Assembly (NCBI RefSeq): GCF_038050375.1
Contig: NZ_CP150886.1
Location: 2,273,318 to 2,337,317 of the forward strand
Reading direction: 5' to 3'
DNA length: 64,000 nt
Source: Okeanomitos corallinicola TIOX110
GTDB taxonomy: Bacteria > Cyanobacteriota > Cyanobacteriia > Cyanobacteriales > Nostocaceae
In this document: piece by piece, positions 16,940 to 24,980 of the stretch
Layout: each line of letters opens with the position of its first letter
Position numbering within the stretch: the stretch's first letter is position 1
Made by a program: the position numbers and the translations under genes
The notes under the pieces: generated by a model
What the model was told of the DNA's origin: nothing
Databases searched by the model: none
What the model saw: the letters and a program-made list of their open reading frames with translations, nothing else

Positions 16940-17692
16940 TTAATTTTCTGGTTCAATACCTGCTGCACGCAGTTGTGCGGCTAGTTTCTCTGCACGTTGT
17001 TTTTCCTGTTCAGCACGTTGTTTTTCTTGTTCAGCACGTTGTTTTTCTTGTTCTACTAACTCGGAACTCCACAACAGCAGATTTCCTTGTTCATCCCACC
17101 ATCTCAACCATTTGGTGGTGAATCCTTCCCTTGTACCTTCCCAAATACCAAGATAAAGTTTCATTTCCTCTATCCAGTAACGTTGGTTTTGATTAGGCGT
17201 TTCTATTTTGTATTGTTCGCTGTTTTTCTCTAAGCGATAAACTTCTAATTCTCCCCTGTCTGGTTCAAAGATAATATAGTTAGGAACTTTTAAAATTCTT
17301 TCATAAAAAAACCATTTTCCAGGTGGATAAGTTGGTTTATTGGAATATTCTGTTCCGTCGGTATCGGAAATAAATTCCATCACAATAACTGGAATGTCTC
17401 CCTGTAGTTGGGGTGTGTAACTACGATAGACTTCTTGCTTTGTTGTGTTGATTTCGGGAATATAAGCCCAGTCAGGTGCTTTAACGACAATTTTGCCGTT
17501 TAACGTGGCACAGATACCGTAATTGGTTGTTGTGAGGCAATTGGGAGGACGTTTACCTGCTAGTTGGAGGCTCTCAGTTAGGGCTGCGGCTTGGGCTGGT
17601 TGGTAGATGTTGTCCACTGGGTCATCTGGGAGAATGTAATCATCGGGTAATTTTTCCCAAGTGATTTGGTAGTCTTGGGTGGTGATGATCAT
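16940..17692 (-). CDS. Uma2-family (DUF820) putative endonuclease
   Basis: 250 aa from the ATG at 17692 (MIITTQDYQITWEKLPDDY); a start at 17722 would add ten weak residues. Uma2/DUF820 proteins have a restriction-endonuclease-like PD-(D/E)xK fold and are highly expanded in cyanobacteria; function is mostly unproven. Matching segments are VVKAPDWAYIPEI, VIVMEFISDTDG, KWFFYERILKVPNYIIFEP and LGIWEG. In place of the usual D-x-(E)xK residues it has APDWAYIP and VMEFIS, so catalytic competence is plausible. The C-terminus holds three tandem QEKQRAE heptads (21-bp repeats, about 16991-17053) forming a coiled coil, then LRAAGIEPEN. Confidence 0.8.
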   Translation of the reverse strand: MIITTQDYQITWEKLPDDYILPDDPVDNIYQPAQAAALTESLQLAGKRPPNCLTTTNYGICATLNGKIVVKAPDWAYIPEINTTKQEVYRSYTPQLQGDIPVIVMEFISDTDGTEYSNKPTYPPGKWFFYERILKVPNYIIFEPDRGELEVYRLEKNSEQYKIETPNQNQRYWIEEMKLYLGIWEGTREGFTTKWLRWWDEQGNLLLWSSELVEQEKQRAEQEKQRAEQEKQRAEKLAAQLRAAGIEPEN

Positions 17693-17725
17693 GGTGGGTA
17701 TTTGTGTTTTCAGGTTTATCAATGA

Positions 17726-17785
17726 TTATATCAAATCATCTAATTCATCAGGATTAACACCTAATTCACGTAATTTTTTAGCTGA
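17726..17785 (-). pseudogene. Remnant of a second Uma2 gene, C-terminal tail
   Basis: Minus-strand codons just upstream of the Uma2 gene read SAKKLRELGVNPDELDDLI followed by TAA. This is the typical Uma2 C-terminal tail (compare LRAAGIEPEN of the neighbour). An in-frame stop immediately precedes it and no further Uma2 sequence is found, so only about 19 codons of a former tandem paralog remain, next to the MITE-like element. Confidence 0.45.
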
Positions 17786-17817
17786 CTATACTTGTGCTAC
17801 AATTACCAGTATTCTTA

Positions 17818-18021
17818 ACCCGGATTTCTCACAAGAAGAAAAAATCATTGATGAAAAGCCACAGCAAGTGGCATTTATTTGATACATGAAGCGCGGCGAT
17901 GATAAAAAATAAATGTCACCTGATACTCGGCTCATACTTTATAACTGTTGAAATGCTTTCTATATATACATTTTCTCAGTTTTTGACCCCTTTTTTTTAT
18001 TTCTTTGTGAGAAATCCGGGT
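17818..18021. mobile_element. 204-bp MITE-like element with 17-bp terminal inverted repeats
   Basis: ACCCGGATTTCTCACAA at 17818-17834 is perfectly inverted at 18005-18021. The inverted similarity continues imperfectly inwards through purine-rich bases (about 30 bp in all) and outwards by CTTA/TAAG. An inner inverted repeat, GTGGCATTTATTT (17868-17880) against AAATAAATGTCAC (17907-17919), 12 of 13 matching, gives a foldback structure. There is no transposase ORF inside. The size and structure fit a miniature inverted-repeat transposable element mobilised in trans. The parent IS family is not assigned, and a clean target duplication is not evident. Confidence 0.65.
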
Positions 18022-18278
18022 GTAAGTGTTGAGGTCACACTTTGCCGTGGATGGTTTGGTAGTTACTCTGATTGTCCATGCCCTCAATAGAGACAGTGTA
18101 AATTATCTATCTTTCCAGTCCCCTACTGCTAGCGATCGCTTATTTTTTCCCGTTCTCACTACTTCATTTATTGTCTCATTTGTCAATGGGTAAGTTCTGA
18201 AAACCTGTCTCTTGTTTTTCTTGGAATAATTTATTCTTTGGAAGTCCCTTACTGATAGTTATCAGAACTGAGATTAAT
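18022..18278. other. Non-coding spacer between the MITE-like element and tetR
   Basis: No gene is supported. It contains one HIP1 octamer near 18132 and AT-rich sequence at the 3' side of tetR. No clear terminator hairpin is visible after the tetR stop. Confidence 0.35.
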
Positions 18279-18929
18279 TCAACATTGCATACCCGGACTG
18301 AGAAACTTAACGAGTCGCTCTGTTGCATTTTGAATATCTTGGGAATTTGTGTTCTGGAGCAGTGCAAATGGTTGCCCAGCTTCAGCTAGCACTCGAATTA
18401 AAGCTGCAATTACCAAATCAAACTTCCAGTTAATCTGTGATCGCGACTGCTCAGGAAGTGCGCGTTGCAACACATCCAAAAAAGCCTTAGTAGACACAGC
18501 AAATTCTCCCGCGGCAATACTCTTGATTGGTTCTGGTTCAGTTTGACAACGCCCCATAAATTGAGCGCGCACCAGCAGGTTATCTTTATCTTGGGCTAAA
18601 ATTTCTAGATTGGGTTTTATTAGTGCAGTCAATATTGCTTCCACCGATGGCATTTCCTGCCCTGCCTGAAGCTGTTCTAGCAGTGCTAATTCTTGCTCAA
18701 CCAATGGACGAGCAAACCGCGCAACCACAGATCGAAACAAATCTTCCTTTGAACCGAAGTGGTAATGAACAGCAGCCAAGTTCACCCCTGCCTCACTCAC
18801 TAGATTACGTAATGTTGTTCCAGCAAAGCCTCGCTCGGCAAAAAGGCGTTCAGCAACACTGATGATTTGTTCTTTGGTATCAGTTGTCAGACTAACCACA
18901 ATTTTCTGCATTAGTTCAAACTTTGTCAA
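18279..18929 (-). CDS. TetR/AcrR-family repressor of the adjacent RND efflux genes
   Basis: 216 aa; an internal ATG at 18911 (MQKIVVSLTT) is an alternative start. The N-terminal TetR DNA-binding domain is clear: TKEQIISVAERLFAERGFAGTT, then the recognition helix region NLAAVHYHFGSKEDLF. The C-terminal ligand domain (about 75-216) is helical and of the type found with efflux regulators. The gene is divergent from the RND adaptor gene, and the 290-base intergenic region holds three related near-palindromes. The expected role is repression of both itself and the pump until a ligand binds. G+C is higher than in surrounding genes (27 of 60 by hand count at 18721-18780). Confidence 0.85.
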   Translation of the reverse strand: MTKFELMQKIVVSLTTDTKEQIISVAERLFAERGFAGTTLRNLVSEAGVNLAAVHYHFGSKEDLFRSVVARFARPLVEQELALLEQLQAGQEMPSVEAILTALIKPNLEILAQDKDNLLVRAQFMGRCQTEPEPIKSIAAGEFAVSTKAFLDVLQRALPEQSRSQINWKFDLVIAALIRVLAEAGQPFALLQNTNSQDIQNATERLVKFLSPGMQC

Positions 18930-19004
18930 TTGTAACTGAGAATTTGCGAGTGACTATATGAATCTAGCTTTTTAGCTATTTGAGATTTTCACCTTGCAAT
19001 TTAT

Positions 19005-19043
19005 TCAAACATACGTTTTAATTATATCAGACCAACGTTTGAA
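19005..19043. promoter_or_regulatory. Candidate TetR operators on the tetR side
   Basis: TTCAAACATACGTTTTAA around AAACATACGTTT at 19007-19018, about 78 bp upstream of the tetR start, plus a related inverted half, CCAACGTTTGAATG, at 19032-19043. The reverse complement of the latter begins CATTCAAACGTT, matching TCAAACxT of the first. Arms AAAC and GTTT with a 4-bp centre give dyad symmetry suited to a dimer. Confidence 0.5.
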
Positions 19044-19156
19044 TGAGCATCATTAAAGAAAAACTTAGCTCCCCCCCTAGTAGTGTCTTTCTATAAGGGC
19101 TTTTTGAGGAATACAAGAGTCGTTGACAAATGCCTACCTCAATTTTTAATGATAAA

Positions 19157-19176
19157 TAAAACATACGTTTGATTCA
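19157..19176. promoter_or_regulatory. Candidate TetR operator on the RND-adaptor side
   Basis: The same 12-mer AAACATACGTTT recurs at 19159-19170, in inverted flanking context (TAAAACATACGTTTGATTCA), ending 50 bp before the adaptor ATG at 19221. Aligning this site reversed with the tetR-side site gives TCAAAC(A/G)TA(C/T)GTTTTA. Placement is right for blocking transcription of the pump genes. Confidence 0.5.
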
Positions 19177-19220
19177 TATTCATAATTTATTGCTCATTTG
19201 ATAATTCACTGAGTAAAACC

Positions 19221-20585
19221 ATGACTTTTGACTCGATGCCTTCCAACTCTGATCCGGTGGAAACACCAACAACCGCCTCGGACTTGCAACAGCCGCAAAG
19301 ACAGCATACCCGTCTTTGGATAGGGCTAGGCATTTGCGGAATCATGCTAATTTTCGGTTTGCAGATGGTCAAACAACGTTTCTCAGGCGTGGTAGAAAAT
19401 GTGCAAGCCACTCAAGCAACTAAAGTTGAGGTGTTGCCTGTGGAAACAGTTACTATCCAACCTGTGACGAGTTACAGAGTTGCCAGGGCTTACACCGGGA
19501 AAATTGCAGCTTACCGAGCAAGTAATTTAGGCTTTGAGCGTAGCGGTAAACTGATGGAGGTGCTGGTGAGAGAGGGCGATCACGTAGCAACAGGTCAGCC
19601 TTTGGCGCGACTAGATACTAGCAACTTGCAAACCCAACGCCGTCAGTTGAAAGCAGAAAAAGCACAGGCCGCAGCACAATTAGCAGAGCTAAGGGCAGGG
19701 CCGCGTGGTGAAGATATTGCTGCCGCCCAGGCTGCCGTCCGAGACCTAGAGCAGCAATTATCTCTACAACAAGTGCGATATTCACGCCGTCAGTCTCTTT
19801 ATAAGGAAGGGGCGATCTCTGCGGAAGAGTTGGATGAGTTTGGCTATGGAAGGAACGCCTTGCAAGCTCGATTAGAGCAGACTCGTAGCAATCTCAGGAA
19901 ATTGCAAAATGGGACTCGTGAAGAACAAATTACTGCCCAAGTGGCGGTAATGCAACAGCTAGACGCTCGTCTGGCTGATTTAGATGTGACGATAGCGAAG
20001 AGTACACTGCTTGCCCCATTTAATGGCATCATTTCGACAAAATCTGTGGATGAGGGAACTGTTGTAGAAGCAGGACAGTTAATTATGAAGCTGGTTGAAG
20101 CAGTCAGCCCTGAAGCCCGGATTGGGATTCCCAGGGAAACCACCGCAAAACTTCGGGTCGGTGCGACTGAACAAATCAAGATGGGGAAACAGACTTATCC
20201 TGCCAAGATTGTATCTATCTTGCCGGAAATAGATACCAATACGCGTACGCAAACGGTGGTTTTTCAGATCCAGCAGGTCACAGCATCTCAAGTACCTCCG
20301 GGGCAAACCACGCGGGTTGAGTTAACTCAGAGCGTGCCGACTAATGGATTTTGGCTACCGATCAAGGCACTGACTCAGGGAACTAGAGGACTATGGAATT
20401 GCTATGTAGTGACCCCATTGAATGGTAGGGATGGCAACAGTTACACCCTCCAAGAAAAAGCGGTAGAAATTTTGCATCAAACTGGTGATCGGGTTTTAGT
20501 GCGAGGCACTTTGCAACCGGGCGATCGCATCGTTGCCAATGGAACGCACCGGGTTGTACCTGGACAAAAGGTGCAGCCTTTATAA
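19221..20585 (+). CDS. RND efflux periplasmic adaptor (membrane fusion protein)
   Basis: 454 aa. After a 30-residue polar N-terminus comes one membrane anchor (about 32-52, WIGLGICGIMLIFGLQMV). Then come the lipoyl/barrel-sandwich halves (NLGFERSGKLMEVLVREGDHVATGQPLARLD and APFNGIISTKSVDEGTVVEAGQLI) on both sides of an alpha-helical hairpin (about 140-255, rich in Gln, Arg and Ala), and the beta-barrel and membrane-proximal domains. It links the inner-membrane pump to a TolC-like outer-membrane channel, which is not encoded here. The ATG at 19221 follows the operator by 50 bp. The pump gene begins 46 bp later, so the two form an operon. Base composition is foreign-looking. Confidence 0.88.
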   Translation: MTFDSMPSNSDPVETPTTASDLQQPQRQHTRLWIGLGICGIMLIFGLQMVKQRFSGVVENVQATQATKVEVLPVETVTIQPVTSYRVARAYTGKIAAYRASNLGFERSGKLMEVLVREGDHVATGQPLARLDTSNLQTQRRQLKAEKAQAAAQLAELRAGPRGEDIAAAQAAVRDLEQQLSLQQVRYSRRQSLYKEGAISAEELDEFGYGRNALQARLEQTRSNLRKLQNGTREEQITAQVAVMQQLDARLADLDVTIAKSTLLAPFNGIISTKSVDEGTVVEAGQLIMKLVEAVSPEARIGIPRETTAKLRVGATEQIKMGKQTYPAKIVSILPEIDTNTRTQTVVFQIQQVTASQVPPGQTTRVELTQSVPTNGFWLPIKALTQGTRGLWNCYVVTPLNGRDGNSYTLQEKAVEILHQTGDRVLVRGTLQPGDRIVANGTHRVVPGQKVQPL

Positions 20586-20631
20586 GCATTTATTAATAAT
20601 CTTGTTCAATCCCTCCGCAGCAAAATACATC

Positions 20632-23600
20632 ATGGTTGGCCCCTTTTACAAAAATATTCGTCTTCTCATTCTTACATTGCTGATGCTGTTCGCTTGGGGT
20701 TTCTCTGCGTTTCAAGCCCTGCCACGCCAAGAAGACCCAGAAATGGTAGCCCGTACAGCCGTCGTTCAGACTGCTTTTCCCGGAGCCAATGCCGAACGGG
20801 TGGAAGCCCTGGTCACGGCTGTGATTGAAGAAGAACTATCAGAAATTGAAGAGATTGATGTTTTACAGTCGAACTCGCGGGTGGGCTTTTCTACAGTTGC
20901 GATTGAACTGGCTGAAACCGTCAAAGATACTAAGTCTGTGTGGTCAAAAGTTCGTGATGAACTAGCTGATGCCTTAATCCGACTTCCTGTTGGGGCAACC
21001 CCCCCGGAACTAGATGAAGCCGAGACAAGAGCGTATACCGTCATTGCTTCCCTAACCTGGAATTTGCCAGATGAACCGAACTATGCCATTCTCAAGCGCT
21101 ATGCCAAAGAGTTGGGCATCGTTCTAAGAGGGATAAACGGCACAGAAAAAGTTGAGTTTTACGGCAGTCCAGAGGAAGAGATTCTGGTGGATATGGCCGC
21201 ATCAGAACTGGCGGCGGTAGGTTTGTCTCCTCAGCAGTTGGCAGGGCAAATTCGCCTCAGTGATGCTAAGGTAACGGCGGGTCAGTTTCGTAGTGCGAAT
21301 CAAAATATTGCCATTGAGGTGGAAAATGAACTGGAAACGTTAGAGCAAATTCGGCAAATTCCCATTCAATCAGATCAAGGTCAATTTACACGCTTAAGTG
21401 ACATTGCCTCTGTTAGTCGGGGGGTACGCGACCCTCTCAATCATCAGGCGTTGGTTGGGGGTAAATCGGCGGTTGTGCTAGGCGTGATGATGCAGTCCGG
21501 GTTGCGGGTTGATCAGTGGGGGGCAGAGGTTCGTAAGCAACTCGATAGCTTTCGCGATCGCCTCCCGGTGGGTGTGAGCCTAGACCTGCTGTTTTATCAA
21601 AGTGGCTATGTCGAAAAGCGCATTGGTACGCTGATTGATAACCTGTTGTTTGGCGCTGCCCTGGTGATGAGCGTCACCTTTATGGGCATGGGCTGGCGAT
21701 CCGCTCTCGTGGTGGGAATTGCGCTGCCATTGAGCGTATTTGCGGTTTTGGGATGGATGAGCGTTTTGAATGTGCCAATCCATCAAATGTCTGTAACGGG
21801 CTTAATCATTGCCCTGGGTCTGTTAATTGATAATGCAATTGTGGTCGTCGATGAAATTCAGGTGGAGTTGGAAAAAGGTAAGCCTCCCCTGGAAGCTGTT
21901 AGCCATACCGTGAAGTATTTGCAAGTTCCGCTTCTGGCTTCGACCGTGACAACAGTAATCACCTTTTTGCCTATTTATCTCCTGCCCGGATCGGCTGGAG
22001 AATTTGTTGGCTCGATCGCACTCAGTGTCATCTTATCCCTGATTTCATCCCTAGTGATCTCCCTGACAGTGATTGCAGCTTTGGCTGGACGCTTGCTGGG
22101 AAGTAGGGGGCATGACTACGACGACCAACAAAACAGTAATAAGGGTCGGTTCGGTAGCAGGTTTTTCCAGTTCTTGATCAAACCTGGAGCGTGGTGGAAT
22201 AATGGCTTGAATTCACCGCGTTTAAGTCGTCTGTATCGTTGGTCAATTCAACGCACAACGGCTCGACCGCTATTGATGGCAACATTAACGCTGATTGTGC
22301 CGTTGCTGGGCTTTCTTGTAGCAGGGAGCCTACCGGAGCAGTTTTTTCCACTCCTTGATCGTGATCAGTTTCAGATTGAGGTGGAATTTGCTCCACAAAC
22401 GGCGATCGCCCAGACCCAAAAACAGGTTCTACGAGCAAGGGAGGTCATCTTAACCCATAACAATGTCAAAGATGTACATTGGTTTGTGGGCGAAAGCGCT
22501 CCCATGTTTTACTACAACCTGATCAGCAACCGTGAAAATCAATCTCATTATGCTCAGGCGATGGTGCAGCTTAAATCCAAGGATGGGGTTGAAGCTTTGG
22601 TACGTGAGTTACAAGGTGATCTGAGTACCGTCTTCCCTGATGCACGGGTGATTGTGCAGAAACTTCAGCAAGGGCCACCGTTTGCCGCACCAGTAGAAAT
22701 GCGGATTTACGGCCCAAGCTTGACAGAATTACGCCGTCTGGGAACCCAGGTGCGGCAGATTTTGACCACCATCCCAGATGTGATTGCGGTGCGGGATGAC
22801 TTGACCGAAGGCTTACCGAAGTTAGGGCTGAAGGTCGATGAAGAGCAGGTGCAGCAGGCAGGGTTGAATAACACAGCGATCGCCGAACAATTGGCAGCCT
22901 ACTCTGAAGGTATTATCGGTGGCAGCATTGTCGAGTCCACGGAAAATTTACCGGTGCGAGTACGGTTGACAAATCTCGATCGCGCCAGCTTGGAGTCTCT
23001 GTCCTCGCTTGATTTACGCCCAGAGCAATCACCAGATCCAGACTTTCACCCTATCTCAGCCCTGGGACAATTCAAGTTATTACCTGAATCTGCCAACGTA
23101 GCGCGTCGGCATGAGCAAAGAGTAAATACCGTGCAAGCATTTATCACCTCTGGGGTGCTGCCAAGCAAGGTTCTCGCAGCATTGCAACAACGACTCGCCC
23201 AGGCAAACTTTCAATTGCCACCAGGCTATTTTTATGAGTTTGGCGGCGAACAGGCAGAACGCAACAGTACCGTTGGCAGCTTGCTGTTCTTTGTGCCGTT
23301 GTTAGTCCTGACAATGATTACCACGCTGGTACTATCACTGGGTTCGTTTGGGCAAACAGCCATTGTCGCAGTCGTGGCGATAGGCTCAATTGGCATGGCT
23401 TTGTTTTCCCTCAAGGTGTTTGGCTCGGTGCTGGGTTTTATGGCAATTGTCGGTTCGATGGGTCTGGTCGGGATTGCTATTAATGGCTCGATTATGGTAC
23501 TTTCTGCGCTTGATGAAGATCCTCAAGCTAAGTTGGGCAACCGCCGATCTGTGGAAAATGTGGTTGTCAAAGCAACTCGTCACGTTTTAACCACGACTAT

Positions 23601-23814
23601 TACGACAATGGTGGGTTTTATTCCCCTGTTAAGTGATGGCGATCCGTTCTGGCAACCTCTGGCGATCGCAATTGCAGGCGGTATCGGCGGTTCTCCATTT
23701 CTAGCGCTTTACTTCACCCCCGCTGCTTATTTACTGTTGAAACGACGCAAATCAATTCCCAAAGGCAACCTCATTGAGTTCAAAGAGCCAGGGCGAACGC
23801 ATCTTATTTCCTAA
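20632..23814 (+). CDS. RND-family efflux permease (AcrB/HAE-type)
   Basis: 1060 aa from the ATG at 20632 (MVGPFYKNIRLLILTLL); upstream in-frame codons overlapping the adaptor gene are unlikely to be used. It shows the full RND layout: TM1 at about 8-28, a porter domain with PRQEDPE and AFPGANAERVE, TM2-TM6 including the proton-relay helix GLIIALGLLIDNAIVVVDE (Asp in TM4), TM7 (TLIVPLLGFLVAGSLPEQFFP), a second porter domain, and TM8-TM12. It uses the proton gradient to export amphiphiles or toxic compounds; substrate unknown. Markedly G+C-rich for the window (30 of 60 at 22261-22320), yet it contains HIP1 sites, suggesting acquisition from another cyanobacterium. Confidence 0.9.
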   Translation: MVGPFYKNIRLLILTLLMLFAWGFSAFQALPRQEDPEMVARTAVVQTAFPGANAERVEALVTAVIEEELSEIEEIDVLQSNSRVGFSTVAIELAETVKDTKSVWSKVRDELADALIRLPVGATPPELDEAETRAYTVIASLTWNLPDEPNYAILKRYAKELGIVLRGINGTEKVEFYGSPEEEILVDMAASELAAVGLSPQQLAGQIRLSDAKVTAGQFRSANQNIAIEVENELETLEQIRQIPIQSDQGQFTRLSDIASVSRGVRDPLNHQALVGGKSAVVLGVMMQSGLRVDQWGAEVRKQLDSFRDRLPVGVSLDLLFYQSGYVEKRIGTLIDNLLFGAALVMSVTFMGMGWRSALVVGIALPLSVFAVLGWMSVLNVPIHQMSVTGLIIALGLLIDNAIVVVDEIQVELEKGKPPLEAVSHTVKYLQVPLLASTVTTVITFLPIYLLPGSAGEFVGSIALSVILSLISSLVISLTVIAALAGRLLGSRGHDYDDQQNSNKGRFGSRFFQFLIKPGAWWNNGLNSPRLSRLYRWSIQRTTARPLLMATLTLIVPLLGFLVAGSLPEQFFPLLDRDQFQIEVEFAPQTAIAQTQKQVLRAREVILTHNNVKDVHWFVGESAPMFYYNLISNRENQSHYAQAMVQLKSKDGVEALVRELQGDLSTVFPDARVIVQKLQQGPPFAAPVEMRIYGPSLTELRRLGTQVRQILTTIPDVIAVRDDLTEGLPKLGLKVDEEQVQQAGLNNTAIAEQLAAYSEGIIGGSIVESTENLPVRVRLTNLDRASLESLSSLDLRPEQSPDPDFHPISALGQFKLLPESANVARRHEQRVNTVQAFITSGVLPSKVLAALQQRLAQANFQLPPGYFYEFGGEQAERNSTVGSLLFFVPLLVLTMITTLVLSLGSFGQTAIVAVVAIGSIGMALFSLKVFGSVLGFMAIVGSMGLVGIAINGSIMVLSALDEDPQAKLGNRRSVENVVVKATRHVLTTTITTMVGFIPLLSDGDPFWQPLAIAIAGGIGGSPFLALYFTPAAYLLLKRRKSIPKGNLIEFKEPGRTHLIS

Positions 23815-23849
23815 CAAAAACTAAGAGAGATTTCAAAATGACATAGATA

Positions 23850-24278
23850 ATGGTAAAAATTCATAAAATGATAAATAAAATTAATGAAGTATTCTCAAAA
23901 GGAACAAATTTAGAACGAGCAGATTTGCAAAAAGCTGATTTAATGAGAGCAAATCTCGATGGTACAAACTTGAGACGAGCAGATTTAACCGGCGCAAATA
24001 TCTACGGTGCAACCTTTCACAAAGCTGACCTCACAGGTGCGATAATGCCAGATGGAGAAGTTTACACAACAGATGTTGATTTGGACTTCATGAAACCAGA
24101 TGCACCATTACCAAAAGAAATAAGAGATATTTCCATGACTCGTCAAGTTATCCGTACCGATAAAGCACCTGCACCAGTTGGACCATATAACCAAGCTATT
24201 TTAGCTTCTGGACAAATGTTATTTGTATCTGGACAAATAGCAATTGATTACCATTTGCTAATGTTGCTGAATAACTGA
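23850..24278 (+). pseudogene. Chimeric fragment: copied pentapeptide-RidA piece with unrelated ends
   Basis: A 142-codon open frame made of 17 residues of unknown origin (MVKIHKMINKINEVFSK), 116 residues identical to the pentapeptide-RidA protein, and a short unrelated tail read antisense through the cadherin-like fragment. The RidA part stops at VSGQIAID, before the catalytic Arg and Glu, so no enzyme can result. It is a gene fragment, not a paralog under selection: there are zero differences over 350 bp. Confidence 0.8.
23899..24248 (+). repeat. 350-bp exact direct repeat, copy 2
   Basis: Identical to 16214-16563. At the right edge GAT is shared by the RidA sequence (ATTGAT-CCTC) and the adjoining cadherin-like sequence (ATGGAT-TACC), a 3-bp microhomology at the junction. 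The left edge shares AAGGAAC-type bases with the preceding A-rich sequence. The two copies bracket the Uma2, MITE and tetR-RND segment. Confidence 0.95.
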
Positions 24279-24745
24279 GAACATCTCCTGCATCTACATC
24301 AGAGAAAGTATTTTCTGGGATGATGAAATTGAAAGTTGTGTCTTCGGTTGCAGTTTGATTGGGAATTTCATTTTCTACAGTTGGTGCATTATTATCATTA
24401 TTCACATCCTCAACAGTAATTGTGAAAACATCATTGACTGTTGCACCCTGACTATCCGTAGCTATTACTTGAACATTGAAATTACCAACATTTTCATTAG
24501 CAGGAGTACCGCTAAAGGTACGAGTTGCAGCATCAAAACTCAACCAACTTGGTAATGGATTACCATTTGCTAAGGTTGCTGAATAACTGAGAACATCTCC
24601 TGCATCTACATCTGCGAAAGTATTTTCTGGGATGATGAAATTGAAAGTTGTGTCTTCGGTTGCGGTTTGGTTGGGAATTTCATTTTCTACAGTTGGTGCA
24701 TTATTATCATTATTCACATCCTCAACAGTAATTGTGAAAACATCA
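24249..24745 (-). pseudogene. Fragment of a large cadherin-like (CADG/He-PIG) repeat protein
   Basis: On the minus strand the codons encode about 1.6 units of a 104-aa (312-bp) repeat: NAPTVENEIPNQTATEDTTF, then IPENTFADVDAGDVLSYSA, LPSWLSFDAATRTFSGTPAN and FTITVEDVNND. These are dystroglycan-type cadherin-like or putative Ig modules, which occur in giant extracellular calcium-binding adhesins. Repeat copies start at 24249 and 24561 and are nearly identical. The fragment has neither start nor end of its own: the left edge is joined to the RidA fragment, and the right edge to the first codons of a hicA-like gene. Any translation would begin at the hicA ATG. Confidence 0.8.
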
Positions 24746-24756
24746 AATTTGGGCAT
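24745..24756 (-). pseudogene. Beheaded hicA toxin gene: only the first four codons remain
   Basis: The ATG at 24756 overlaps the hicB stop by one base (TAATG), the usual coupling for a downstream toxin gene. The codons read MPKF, as I remember for HicA partners of this HicB type in cyanobacteria, and then switch into the cadherin-like sequence at 24745. Length and catalytic His of HicA are therefore lost. Confidence 0.45.
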
Positions 24757-24980
24757 TAGATAGCTATCTCTGCTTCAGCTACAAAAGCTTCTAAAATAGG
24801 TGATTCCTCTTCTAAAACTTCCTGTCCAAATTCTTCTATATGACATCGAATAGCAGATTTTACATCAGCTAAAGCTGCTTCATAAGTATCACCTTCTCCC
24901 ACAATAACACCTTTAATGCCCAAGGGGTAAGCAATATAACCATCAGAGTGTTTTTCGACAATAATTTTTATTTGTTTCAT
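24756..24980 (-). CDS. HicB-family antitoxin
   Basis: 74 aa with the HicB RNase-H-like fold pattern: MKQIKIIVEKHSDGYIAYPLG, then GVIVGEGDTYEAALADVKSAI and FVAEAEIAI. HicB binds and neutralises the RNase toxin HicA, and usually represses the operon. Here the following toxin gene is truncated after a few codons, so this is now an orphan antitoxin that could still protect against a HicA encoded elsewhere. It has no separate DNA-binding domain, as in many short cyanobacterial HicB proteins. Confidence 0.82.
   Translation of the reverse strand: MKQIKIIVEKHSDGYIAYPLGIKGVIVGEGDTYEAALADVKSAIRCHIEEFGQEVLEEESPILEAFVAEAEIAI

Noticed and set aside
16888-17121. Frame with VVFLVQH repeats on the plus strand
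   Set aside because: It is the antisense of the QEKQRAE coiled-coil repeats of the Uma2 gene.
16214-24248. Plasmid-type (single-crossover) integration as the origin of the 350-bp repeats
   Set aside because: That would leave complementary 5' and 3' truncated copies. Here one copy is in an intact gene and the other is cut at both ends.
23850-24278. Second pentapeptide-RidA paralog
   Set aside because: Identical in 350 bp to the first copy and lacking both ends and the active site, so it is a fragment, not a working gene.
24196-24756. A 186-codon minus-strand frame that could be called an adhesin or hicA-adhesin fusion gene
   Set aside because: It begins with four hicA-like codons and ends by running antisense through the copied RidA fragment, so it is a chance join of fragments. 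Annotated instead as pseudogene pieces.
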